The notes: generated by a model not told the origin, from the sequence alone. DNA of 14,378 nucleotides from Prolixibacteraceae bacterium (GCA_027451165.1 DAIDJX010000060.1:1-14378), one strand, 5' to 3'; shown: positions 7,771 through 14,378, numbered from the stretch's first letter. A program made the numbers and translations.

Positions 7771-9003
7771 TCACGCTGTTTTCCGGTAACGGTTAACAGC
7801 CAGGCCGGTAAAGGCGACTGCAATCACTGACAGCATAAGGAGGTCGCCACTGATATCATTGAAAGTTGACCCTTTCAGCAGCACCATCCTGTTGATCCGC
7901 ATTACATAAACTGCCGGGTTAATCATATCCAGTTTCTGCGCCCACACCGGCATACTGTCAATCGGCGTGAAGATTCCGCTCATCAGGATAAAGATAATCA
8001 TAAAAAAGAAAGCAGTGAACATGAACTGCTGCTGGGTATCGGAAAAGGTAGAGATAAAGAGGGCCAGCCCCAGCACTGCCACCATGAAAATAAAGGATCC
8101 CAGGAAAAGCAGACCCAAATTACCGGCAAAGGGTAACCCGAACACCAGTTTCCCGATAACCAGTCCAATGGCTATGTCGATCATACCGATAACCACAAAC
8201 GGAAACATTTTAGCCAGGATGAAATGGTATTTTTTTACCGGGGTTACATTAATCTGCTCAATGGTTCCGCTTTCCTTTTCCTTGACCAGATTTAAGCCCG
8301 CCAGCACAAACCCGATGGCAAGTACCAGGATGCCCAAAATTCCGGGCAGCATGTAATATTTATAGTTAAGCGATTCGTTGTACCAATAACGGTTGGTCAC
8401 CTGAATCTGGGGGATGTCGGATGTCGGATTTTGGATTTCGGATTTAAGGTCAGGAATGTCGGATTTCGCCCCGATAGCTATCGGGGTTACGATTTCGGAT
8501 TTTAACACTGATCCGGGTTGAGTAGCCATAGGTAAATATGATGACTTTCCCGGATTCTGGGCCAGAATGTCCAGGTTATAATCCCGGATCACCCCGTTCA
8601 GGTAAGCCCAGGAGAGCTGGGCGTTCACGGCGTTGATGGCATTGGCAGCCACCATGATTTTTACAGGGTTCCCTTTACCCAATTCCCTGCCAAAGTCAGC
8701 AGGGATATGGACGACCAGGTCACAATCGCCACGGTGGAGCCAATCCCGTCCTTCAGCTTCCTGAAAGGAGGTATTCCTGATTTTGAAAAAAGCAGATCCT
8801 TCGAGCTGACTGACCAGCGTCCGTGATTCTGCCGACATATCCTGGTTCACAATACCCAGGTTAACCCTTCTGATTTCGAATGTCACCGCAGGCACCAGGA
8901 TCAGCATTTGAACCACAGGAACAGCAAAAATCGCTTTGCCAATAAATTTATCCCTGAAAATCTGAAGGAATTCTTTTCTGATCAAATATAAGATAGTTCT
9001 CAT
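7771..9003 (-). CDS. ABC-2 type permease, YbhR/YhhJ-like, with repeat-derived insertion
   Basis: Second membrane subunit of the efflux ABC transporter and last gene of the operon. The 410-residue product starts MRTILYLIRKEFLQIFRD at ATG 9003, 14 nt after the preceding permease stop; an in-frame extension to 9186 overlaps that gene and was rejected. TM1 lies at about residues 24-42, followed by a large extracytoplasmic domain and five C-terminal membrane segments beginning at MLPGILGILVLAIGFVLAG. Between TM2 and TM3 is the cytoplasmic coupling element EKESGTIEQINVTPVKKY, which parallels EKEFGTMEVLLVSPLRP of the sister permease. Residues about 165-198 (nt about 8410-8511) are low-complexity (KSEI, KSDIPD, NPTSDIP) and coincide with a DNA repeat. 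Without them the length falls to about 376, close to the sister's 369. The insertion keeps the frame and lies in the predicted extracytoplasmic domain just before TM2, so the protein may still work. Confidence 0.9.
   Translation of the reverse strand: MRTILYLIRKEFLQIFRDKFIGKAIFAVPVVQMLILVPAVTFEIRRVNLGIVNQDMSAESRTLVSQLEGSAFFKIRNTSFQEAEGRDWLHRGDCDLVVHIPADFGRELGKGNPVKIMVAANAINAVNAQLSWAYLNGVIRDYNLDILAQNPGKSSYLPMATQPGSVLKSEIVTPIAIGAKSDIPDLKSEIQNPTSDIPQIQVTNRYWYNESLNYKYYMLPGILGILVLAIGFVLAGLNLVKEKESGTIEQINVTPVKKYHFILAKMFPFVVIGMIDIAIGLVIGKLVFGLPFAGNLGLLFLGSFIFMVAVLGLALFISTFSDTQQQFMFTAFFFMIIFILMSGIFTPIDSMPVWAQKLDMINPAVYVMRINRMVLLKGSTFNDISGDLLMLSVIAVAFTGLAVNRYRKTA
8412..8503. repeat. Degenerate GGATTTC heptamer repeat inside the permease gene
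   Basis: On the plus strand five consecutive 7-mers run from 8412 to 8446: GGATGTC, GGATGTC, GGATTTT, GGATTTC, GGATTTA. A spacer is followed by GGAATGTC, GGATTTC, an 18-bp palindrome, GATTTC and GGATTTT, ending at 8503. A 7-nt period gives a 7-residue period in any open frame, and the minus-strand frame has no stop, so the tract is translated as the KSEIQNPTSDIP-type low-complexity segment. I recall similar KSEI/NPKS tracts from other Bacteroidetes proteins; that is memory, not a search result. Confidence 0.8.
8469..8486. repeat. Perfect 18-bp palindrome CCCCGATAGCTATCGGGG
   Basis: A perfect, loopless palindrome (half-site CCCCGATAG). It interrupts the heptamer repeat within the permease coding sequence: GGATTTC ends just before it and another GATTTC follows four bases after it. 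Translated in frame it contributes to the VTPIAIGAK segment. It looks like an independent short element nested in the heptamer tract. Confidence 0.85.
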
Positions 9004-9017
9004 GGCTTTACCCTGAT

Positions 9018-10127
9018 TTACTGAAGCCTGACTTTGAAGTTGCGTATACTGAATCCGATGAAGGCCAGCGTAAAGAGCAGGAGAATCAGTGTCTCCTTCC
9101 ATACAAACAGGAATCCTGTACCTTTCACCATGATGTTTTTGATGACCACGATGAAGTAGCGGGGAGGGAAAATGGCGCTGACCCACTGATAAATGTCAGG
9201 CATGTTTTCTATGGGAAAAATAAAACCTGACAGCAGGATAGTCGGCAGCATCATGCCCACCAAAGAAATGAAGATTGCCTGTTGCATGTTTTTCGCGACG
9301 GTTGAAATCAGAACACCTAATGACAGGCTCATGAAAATGTAAAGCATCGATTCGACAAGCAGCAGCAGGATACTCCCTTTTACGGGAAGCCCGAACACCA
9401 GCCAGGAAAGCAGGAGAATCAGGATCACATCCACAAACGACAGGATAAAATAGGGAATGACTTTACCGAGGATGATTTGCAAAGGCCGGAGCGGGGAAAC
9501 CAGGAGTACTTCCATCGTGCCGAATTCTTTCTCCCGGGTGATGGTGATGGAAGTCATCAGGGCGCAGATCAGGATCATGATCAGCGTGATCACCCCCGGA
9601 ACAAACATGTATTGTCCTTTCAGGGAGGGGTTGTAAAACATTCTGACTTCCGGCTGTACCAGTAATGCACTTCCGGCGCTACCCGCTGATAACTCCCGGT
9701 TGAAATCGGAAATAATGGCCGTCAGGTAGTTGGTAGTCATCGTAGCCATATTGGGTTCGGAACCGTCGGAGACAATGCTGACGGAGGCCTTCCCATTGTG
9801 AATCAAACGCTTGCCGAAATCTTCTTCAAAGATGACCACTGCTTTTGTTTTTTTGCTTTTCAGCACACGGTCCACATCGTCATAGTTTAACAGATTCTCC
9901 GCTTTATCAAAAAACCCTGAAGATATTATCTTCCCTGACAGTTTCCGGGTGACTTCATCATGGGATAGATCGAGCACCGCAATTTGTGCATTCTTAAGGT
10001 CGGTACTGACCACAAAACCGAAGAGCAGAATCTGCACGGCCGGTATCCCAAACAGGATGATCAGTGTGCGAAAGTCCCTGAAGATGTGGAGGAACTCTTT
10101 GTTTACGAAACCCATGAACCTTTTCAT
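9018..10127 (-). CDS. ABC-2 type permease, YbhS/YhhJ-like
   Basis: First membrane subunit of the exporter, 369 residues, a normal length. An N-terminal amphipathic stretch (MKRFMGFVNKEFLHIFRDFR) leads into TM1 (about 22-41). A large extracytoplasmic domain runs to about residue 175, and five more membrane segments follow (about 177-197, 222-247, 253-280, 288-306, 345-360). The coupling sequence EKEFGTMEVLLVSPLRP (about 200-216) would contact the ATPases. The family exports drugs, dyes or ions through an adaptor and an outer-membrane channel. The start ATG overlaps the stop of the upstream ATPase by 4 nt (ATGA, 10124-10127), implying translational coupling. The other permease follows 14 nt downstream, and the two probably form a heterodimer. 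There is no sign of damage or insertion. Confidence 0.92.
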   Translation of the reverse strand: MKRFMGFVNKEFLHIFRDFRTLIILFGIPAVQILLFGFVVSTDLKNAQIAVLDLSHDEVTRKLSGKIISSGFFDKAENLLNYDDVDRVLKSKKTKAVVIFEEDFGKRLIHNGKASVSIVSDGSEPNMATMTTNYLTAIISDFNRELSAGSAGSALLVQPEVRMFYNPSLKGQYMFVPGVITLIMILICALMTSITITREKEFGTMEVLLVSPLRPLQIILGKVIPYFILSFVDVILILLLSWLVFGLPVKGSILLLLVESMLYIFMSLSLGVLISTVAKNMQQAIFISLVGMMLPTILLSGFIFPIENMPDIYQWVSAIFPPRYFIVVIKNIMVKGTGFLFVWKETLILLLFTLAFIGFSIRNFKVRLQ

Positions 10128-10864
10128 ACGCTGATTTTTCCTGAACGTACAATTTTTACAAAAACCTCCTCAACTGAATCAACCCGGTATTTATTTTTCA
10201 GGCCATCAGGCGTATCAAGGGCAACAATCCTGCCTTCGTTCATGATGCTGATACGGTCGCAATACTCGGCTTCATCCATGTAGTGGGTGGTAACGAAGAT
10301 GGTGATTCCCCTGGCGGCGGTTTCATAAATCATTTCCCAAAATTGCCTTCTTGTAATGGGATCTACACCGCCGGTCGGTTCATCCAGGAAGACTATCCGT
10401 GGTTCATGGAGCACTGCTACTGAGAAAGCCAGTTTTTGCCGGAGACCAAGAGGTAGGTCCGATATCAGCCGGTTGCCGTATTCCATGAAGCGGAGCCTCT
10501 CCAGAAGTTCTTCGCAACGTTCCCTGATCAATGCCTTCCTCATTCCGTAGATGCCTCCGTACAGCATTATGTTTTCCCTGACTGTCAGGTCGTTGTAAAG
10601 AGAGAATTTCTGGCACATGTAGCCGATGTTTTTCTTGATCTTTTCGGGATCTCTGGCGGCATCAAACCCGGCCACCAACACCTTTCCTGAGGTAGGCGCC
10701 GACAAGCCCGACAGTATCCGCAGGGCGGTGGTTTTCCCGGCGCCGTTGGCGCCGAGAAAACCAAAGATCTCTCCTTCATACACCTCAAAACTAAGGTGAT
10801 CATTGGCCACAAAGCTCCCGAACTTTTTCACCAGATCATGGACTGAAATTACTGCATTCTTCAT
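10124..10864 (-). CDS. ABC transporter ATPase, equivalent to the C-terminal half of YbhF
   Basis: Cytoplasmic ATP-binding subunit of 246 residues, a single nucleotide-binding domain. Motifs are Walker A GANGAGKT (38-45), Q-loop Gln85 (GYMCQKFSLY), signature LPLGLRQ (137-143, replacing canonical LSGGQ), Walker B IVFLDE (157-162) and H-loop His194 (VTTHYMDEA). It therefore has a complete catalytic Walker/Q/H set but a degenerate signature. The neighbouring ATPase has the opposite pattern, so the two should work as a heterodimer. In E. coli YbhF the corresponding halves are fused in one polypeptide; here they are separate genes 17 nt apart. AAGGG lies just before the ATG at 10864. The 3' end overlaps the first permease by 4 nt. 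Confidence 0.93.
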   Translation of the reverse strand: MKNAVISVHDLVKKFGSFVANDHLSFEVYEGEIFGFLGANGAGKTTALRILSGLSAPTSGKVLVAGFDAARDPEKIKKNIGYMCQKFSLYNDLTVRENIMLYGGIYGMRKALIRERCEELLERLRFMEYGNRLISDLPLGLRQKLAFSVAVLHEPRIVFLDEPTGGVDPITRRQFWEMIYETAARGITIFVTTHYMDEAEYCDRISIMNEGRIVALDTPDGLKNKYRVDSVEEVFVKIVRSGKISV

Positions 10865-10881
10865 TTTCCCTTCTACCAGTA

Positions 10882-11793
10882 TTATTTCCTATTCATCAAC
10901 TCGAGGAACCGGTCCTCAATCCCCGCGTTGGTTTCCCGCATGGTTACCCCGACAACTCCTGACTTTTCCAGATAGTCCGAAATTGCTTGTACTGTTACCC
11001 CTTCCTTAAGGGTCAGGTGCACCGAGTCGCCAAAAGGGAAAACACTTTCAGTGCCTGCGAAACTTTTCAGCGCCAGGAGAAGCTTATATTTCTCCGGCGC
11101 GGTTACGCTGTATAGCTTTCTGCTGAAACCATCCCTGATGGTTCCGGGACTTCCGATCTGTAACAGCTGTCCGTCCTGGATCAGGGCTACCCGGTCGCAG
11201 CGCATGGCTTCATCCATGTATGGGGTAGAAACCACTATGGTAATGTTGTATTGCCGCAGGTTTTTCAGCATGTCCCAGAATTCCGACCTGGAAACTGCAT
11301 CCACCCCTGTAGTAGGTTCATCCAGTACTAAAAGTCGGGGCTGGTGGATCAATGCGCACGATAAGGCCAGTTTTTGTTTCATCCCGCCGGAAAGCTTTCC
11401 CGCCATCCGCTTTTTGAAAGGCTCAATGTGGGAATAGATGTCCCGGATCAGGTGGTAATTTTCTTCCAGGGTAGTCCCGAAAACTGTGGCATAAAAGCGG
11501 AGATTCTCCTCTACCGAAAGATCCTGATACAGGCTGAACCTGCCCGGCATGTAACCGATGTGCTTTCTGATTTCCTCAAATTCTGTCACAGGGTCATGTC
11601 CCAAAACCTTTATTTTCCCTTCATCCGGGATCATCAGGGAAGTAATGATCCGGAAAAGGGTGGTTTTCCCGGCTCCGTCGGGGCCGATAAACCCGAATAC
11701 TTCTCCTGTTCCGATCTGAAAAGAAATATCTTTCAGGGCAGAAAGATTCCCGAATTTCTTTCCGATGCCTGCGGCTTCAACTACGGTTTCCAT
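10882..11793 (-). CDS. ABC transporter ATPase, equivalent to the N-terminal half of YbhF, with altered Q- and H-loops
   Basis: Cytoplasmic ATP-binding subunit of 303 residues from ATG 11793; an in-frame extension to 11847 overlaps the adaptor gene and was rejected. Motifs are Walker A GPDGAGKT (37-44), signature LSGGMKQ (134-140) and Walker B LLVLDE (154-159). The Q-loop position reads MPGRFSLY with Gly84 instead of Gln, and the H-loop reads VSTPYMDEA with Pro191 instead of His. Its own ATP site is thus expected to be weak, while its intact signature can complete the site of the partner ATPase. A C-terminal extension of about 85 residues (from about 218, ending EDRFLELMNRK) resembles the accessory domain of drug-export ATPases. 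The gene starts 10 nt after the HlyD-like gene stop and lies in the same operon. Confidence 0.92.
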   Translation of the reverse strand: METVVEAAGIGKKFGNLSALKDISFQIGTGEVFGFIGPDGAGKTTLFRIITSLMIPDEGKIKVLGHDPVTEFEEIRKHIGYMPGRFSLYQDLSVEENLRFYATVFGTTLEENYHLIRDIYSHIEPFKKRMAGKLSGGMKQKLALSCALIHQPRLLVLDEPTTGVDAVSRSEFWDMLKNLRQYNITIVVSTPYMDEAMRCDRVALIQDGQLLQIGSPGTIRDGFSRKLYSVTAPEKYKLLLALKSFAGTESVFPFGDSVHLTLKEGVTVQAISDYLEKSGVVGVTMRETNAGIEDRFLELMNRK

Positions 11794-11803
11794 CGTATGG
11801 TAT

Positions 11804-12700
11804 TCAGAATATGGCTTCACCCGGCATCCCCGCTTTGATGCTGCCATCGTTCTGTACCCCGATGGTCACGGCATAGACCAGGATCACCCGTTCCTCTTTC
11901 GTTTGGATAATCTTGGGAGTGAACTCTGCCTTGTCTGACACTTCGCTGACTTTCCCCGGATAGGATTTAAACCCTTTTGCCCCGTCATCAATTCTGACGG
12001 TGCACTCGCCGCCTATGTGAACGCTGCTCAGTTGGGCACCGCTGACATATACTTTCAGCTTCATGTTCCGGAGATCGGCAATCTTGACAAGTGGCTTTCC
12101 AGTTACCATCAGCTCCCCTTCTTCGGCGTATTTTTCCAGGATGCTCCCCTGAAGGGGGCTGACTACCCTGCAGCGCTGAATCTGTTCGTTCAGTGTAGCC
12201 TTTTTGGATTCATACACTCCCATTTCTGCAGCAACAGACAGTTTCTGAACATTGTTGGCGCTGATCTGCTTTTCCAGCACAGCCACCTGGCCGGTAAGAT
12301 CGTCATATTGCTTACGGGTAGCGGCATCCTCCTTCAACATATTGGCAGTCCGGGTTATGTTAATCCGGATATTCTCAATTTGCTGCTGCAGGATCCCATT
12401 TTGGGCATTTACAGAACTGATCCTTGTCTGGACGCTTTTCATGGCGGCTTCGATTTCAGCGGCCTGAAGGTGTAACAAGGTGGTATCAATCAGCGCGATC
12501 TCACTCCCATGGCTGACTTCCATGCCCTTTCTGACAGGAAAAGATACAATTTTTCCGCTGGTTTCCGCGGATACCGTAACTTCCGTAGATTCAAATGTTC
12601 CGTAACCATCGGCTTCCCCGTTTTTCCCGGTGCATCCGGCCAGCAGGGCCAATGCTAAAATGATCATAGTTCTGGTTTTCATATTGACAGATGTTTTCAT
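11804..12700 (-). CDS. HlyD-family periplasmic adaptor lipoprotein, YbhG-like
   Basis: Membrane-fusion (adaptor) protein linking the inner-membrane ABC transporter to the outer-membrane channel; 298 residues. The N-terminus is a lipoprotein signal: a hydrophobic stretch ending LLAGC, with the predicted lipidated Cys at residue 23. A lipoyl half-domain follows (TVSAETSGKIVSFPVRKG, about 40-60). A long helical hairpin rich in Gln, Glu and Lys spans about 72-170, with the second lipoyl half at CRVVSPLQGSILEKYAEEG. A beta-barrel domain (MKLKVYVSGAQL) and a C-terminal GMPGEAIF end the protein. ATG 12700 was chosen, 7 nt after the TolC-like gene stop; ATG 12682 (MKTRTM) would also give a full signal. 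Being a lipoprotein, it is probably tethered to the inner membrane. Confidence 0.93.
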   Translation of the reverse strand: MKTSVNMKTRTMIILALALLAGCTGKNGEADGYGTFESTEVTVSAETSGKIVSFPVRKGMEVSHGSEIALIDTTLLHLQAAEIEAAMKSVQTRISSVNAQNGILQQQIENIRINITRTANMLKEDAATRKQYDDLTGQVAVLEKQISANNVQKLSVAAEMGVYESKKATLNEQIQRCRVVSPLQGSILEKYAEEGELMVTGKPLVKIADLRNMKLKVYVSGAQLSSVHIGGECTVRIDDGAKGFKSYPGKVSEVSDKAEFTPKIIQTKEERVILVYAVTIGVQNDGSIKAGMPGEAIF

Positions 12701-12707
12701 TTTTAAC

Positions 12708-13982
12708 TTATTCAATTTCCTGACCACAGATGTTCAGGTATTCAACTTTTGCCAGGGCCAGGTTGATTTTGTGTAATTCGTGGCTGATGATGGCCTGCCT
12801 TTCAGCATTGAGTTCGTTCAGGTACTCAGTGGCCGTAATCATCCCGTTGCCAAGTTGTGATTCTGCCACCAGTGTGATTCCTTTGCGCACTTCAATCAGC
12901 TGTTTGTCGGTAGCAATCAGTGACTCCAGGGTGGCAATCTCAGCACTTTTCCCCTCAAGAAGCCTGTTCAGCTGTCCGGCCAAGTCTTCCTTTCTGGAAT
13001 TCAAAAGGTTATGTTGAAGAACAAGCGATTGTTTCTCGTCCCTTGTTTTATTCCAGTCGAAAATGTTCCACTTTATTCCGGCTCCGATAAGATAATAAGG
13101 GGCAAATTCATCCTTGAAAAAGTTATTGCCGGGAGGATTGCCATAGCCCAGGGTAGCAAATCCGAAAGCTTTCGGCATTCTTTTACTTTGCAGCAAATTC
13201 ATGGCAGCATCCAGTTGCTTTTTCCGTAAGTCAAATAATTGCAATTCAGGCCGGACCAACTCACCGGTTGTTTTTTCCATGCCCTCCGGAAGCAGGAGGC
13301 GCGTGGAATCACCGATGGATATCCCCGTAAGATCCGTTAGAATCTTTGACAAGGAGACAGAACGTATCCGGTTCTCCAGCAGTTGCTGTTCCAGTTTCAA
13401 TTTCTCGGCCACCAGCACGTCGCGGTCAGATTGGCGGGCAACCCCATTGGCAATGGCTGCCTCCAGGGTGAGAATTCGCTTATTGATCAGTTCCTGGTGG
13501 TTTTGCTGCAATTCCTTTTGCCGGTCCAGCAGGATCAGGTTAAAATAACAGCTGTTGATCTGGGAGCGGAGTTTGTAGAGATCGGTTTCCACTTGCTTGC
13601 GGTTGATCTCCAGATCTGTTTTTTCCAGTTCCCTGGCCCTTTTCGATGCCCCTCCGTCGTACAGCAACTGATTGACCTCAATGGTGGCCTTGTACTGTTC
13701 GTGGGGAAGTGGCCGGATAAGATCAGCTATTCCGGGAACAGGAAGAGATCCTATCACATCGCCCATATCAACCACCGATGAGTTATAGATGAAATTTCCA
13801 CTGGCATCGAGGCTTGGAAGCCAGGCCCGCGAAAGGTTTTTATCTTTCAGTTCCCATATACCGGAAAAAATCCCTTCCTCCCGGCTGACCGGAGAGGCAG
13901 CGTAAGCTTTCTCATAACAGTTTTTCAGGGTAACCACCTCCTGTCCGGATATTACCGGTCCCCCGGAGCACCCCACAAACAA
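12708..13982 (-). CDS. TolC-family outer-membrane efflux protein, mature-part frame (start out of frame)
   Basis: Outer-membrane channel of the tripartite exporter. The 424-codon frame begins the typical mature sequence at EVVTLKNCYEKAYAASP and has two OEP repeats. The first contains LLYDGGASKRARELEKTDLEINRKQ and the coiled-coil pair QINSCYFNLILLDRQ / NGVARQSDRDVLVAEKL; the second contains KWNIFDWNKTRDEKQ and NGMITATEYLNELNAERQA. The length is typical for Bacteroidetes TolC-like proteins. The problem is the 5' end: the only in-frame start is a TTG at 13982, which gives no usable signal peptide. A good start with a signal (ATG 14013, MNMKRIWLLLF) lies in another frame, which stops at 13912. 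Removal of one TTGT unit or one G would join them. This could be a real frameshift, phase variation or a sequencing error. The gene is followed 7 nt later by the adaptor gene. Confidence 0.85.
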   Translation of the reverse strand: MFVGCSGGPVISGQEVVTLKNCYEKAYAASPVSREEGIFSGIWELKDKNLSRAWLPSLDASGNFIYNSSVVDMGDVIGSLPVPGIADLIRPLPHEQYKATIEVNQLLYDGGASKRARELEKTDLEINRKQVETDLYKLRSQINSCYFNLILLDRQKELQQNHQELINKRILTLEAAIANGVARQSDRDVLVAEKLKLEQQLLENRIRSVSLSKILTDLTGISIGDSTRLLLPEGMEKTTGELVRPELQLFDLRKKQLDAAMNLLQSKRMPKAFGFATLGYGNPPGNNFFKDEFAPYYLIGAGIKWNIFDWNKTRDEKQSLVLQHNLLNSRKEDLAGQLNRLLEGKSAEIATLESLIATDKQLIEVRKGITLVAESQLGNGMITATEYLNELNAERQAIISHELHKINLALAKVEYLNICGQEIE

Positions 13983-14013
13983 ACAATAACAACCAAATTC
14001 TTTTCATATTCAT
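13912..14013 (-). pseudogene. Frameshifted 5' end (signal peptide) of the TolC-like gene
   Basis: ATG 14013, preceded by AAGGAATCAGG, opens a 33-codon frame MNMKRIWLLLFVCGVLRG... that ends at TGA 13914-13912. Its first 13 residues look like an export signal (positive charges, then LLLFV). The downstream mature TolC-like sequence is in the adjacent frame. Losing one TTGT unit would give MNMKRIWLLLFVGCSGG, continuing PVISGQEVV. Losing one G from the G5 run at 13960-13964 would give FVCGVLRGPVISGQEVV. Either restores a plausible signal peptide. Confidence 0.65.
13975..13986 (-). repeat. (TTGT)3 tetranucleotide tract in the signal-peptide codons
   Basis: On the minus strand TTGTTTGTTTGT is exactly three 4-nt units. 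It lies where the signal peptide and mature frames of the TolC-like gene should meet; two units would put them in frame. Confidence 0.7.
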
Positions 14014-14023
14014 CCTGATTCCT

Positions 14024-14070
14024 TAAGTCCTGTGTCTTTTAATCCTGTGTCTTTCAGTCTTGTGTCTTTT
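14024..14070. repeat. Three tandem copies of a ~15-nt repeat across the TetR stop and the TolC leader
   Basis: On the plus strand the copies are AGTCCTGTGTCTTTT (14026-14040), AATCCTGTGTCTTT (14041-14054) and AGTCTTGTGTCTTTT (14056-14070). On the coding strand these read AAAAGACACAGGACT-like units. The right-most copy encodes the last residues (EKTQD) and reaches the stop codon of the TetR-like gene. The other two fill most of the 40-nt gap to the TolC-like start, where a promoter or operator might have been expected. Confidence 0.8.
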
Positions 14071-14378
14071 CGTCTTTCCTGATCGCCCTGATCACAAAAT
14101 CAGCTGCATAATCTTTCCGATCTTCCACATAATCATTAAACTTAACCCCGACTTTCCCCAGGATGGCCGAAATCAGGGTTTTCCCGACAAAGGGGAAGAT
14201 GCTGATGGACGCCATGGAAGTAAAAAACTGGGGAATATTTTCCTTCGTCAGGTTATATTGGGCCAGTTCCTTTTTATGCTGCGTCTCCAGGGTAATCCAG
14301 ATCTTTTGTACCTCCAGTTTGCTGATAAATTTTGTAATTCTTTCCGGATTGCGGTTCATCTCGTTCAGTAAGAAAATC
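14054..14378 (-). CDS. TetR/AcrR-family transcriptional regulator, C-terminal part only
   Basis: The frame is open to the window edge, so the N-terminal helix-turn-helix is outside; 107 residues are visible, beginning FLLNEMNRNPERITKFI. ATG 14359 lies inside this stretch and is not likely to be the start. The pattern FLLNEMNRNPE, then SMASISIFPFVGKTLI, then FNDYVEDRKDYAADFVIRAI resembles the ligand-binding C-terminal domain of Bacteroidetes TetR regulators that precede efflux operons. It lies 40 nt upstream of the TolC-like gene on the same strand and is probably co-transcribed. By analogy with E. coli CecR and YbhGFSR it likely represses the operon until a toxic ligand binds. The DNA-binding domain is not visible, so the family call rests on the C-terminal pattern and on context. 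Confidence 0.7.
   Translation of the reverse strand, partial: IFLLNEMNRNPERITKFISKLEVQKIWITLETQHKKELAQYNLTKENIPQFFTSMASISIFPFVGKTLISAILGKVGVKFNDYVEDRKDYAADFVIRAIRKDEKTQD

Noticed and set aside
9004..9186. In-frame N-terminal extension of the second permease (61 codons)
   Set aside because: It lies within the 3' end of the preceding permease, is Arg/His-rich with no membrane character, and MRTILYLIRKEF at 9003 is the typical start.
11794..11847. In-frame extension of the upstream ATPase
   Set aside because: It overlaps the HlyD-like gene end and adds residues before the normal ATPase beginning METVVEAAGIGKKFG.

Overview
The window looks like chromosomal DNA of a member of the Bacteroidota, probably an uncultured Bacteroidales-like organism. 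The reasons are the Bacteroidetes-type Mfd and ArgH sequences, the Tat-exported Gfo/Idh/MocA oxidoreductase, -7-like TAnnTTTG promoter motifs, weak Shine-Dalgarno sites and several families of short palindromic or tandem repeats. No rRNA, tRNA, CRISPR array or transposase was found.

Left half (1-7474): the 3' part of mfd (transcription-repair coupling factor, + strand, cut by the window edge) is followed by a Tat-signal Gfo/Idh/MocA oxidoreductase (+). A GT39/ArnT-like membrane glycosyltransferase (-) converges on the oxidoreductase. The glycosyltransferase is divergent from argH (argininosuccinate lyase, +), and each of that pair has a TAnnTTTG box just upstream of its start. These genes look like unrelated housekeeping and envelope functions.

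Middle (7475-7770): a 296-bp gene-free stretch lies between the convergent argH and the exporter operon. It holds four small palindromes with TTCA, TTCA, TAAA and TGAA tetraloops, two in each orientation, resembling REP/BIME arrays.

Right half (7771-14378, - strand): a seven-gene exporter cluster reads leftwards from the window end. It comprises a TetR/AcrR-type regulator (3' part only), a TolC-like outer-membrane factor, a HlyD-like lipoprotein adaptor, two ABC ATPases and two ABC-2 permeases. Gaps are 7-17 nt or a 4-nt overlap inside the operon. Together they should form a tripartite ABC drug/ion efflux machine like E. coli CecR-YbhGFSR, but with the YbhF double ATPase split into two genes.

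Three features of the cluster deserve attention. The two ATPases are complementary degenerate halves. One permease carries a roughly 34-residue in-frame insertion encoded by a heptamer repeat and an 18-bp palindrome. The TolC-like gene has its signal peptide out of frame with the mature protein at a (TTGT)3 tract. I did not find a clearly new defence, mobile or biosynthetic system; the interest is in repeat elements acting on an otherwise recognisable efflux operon.
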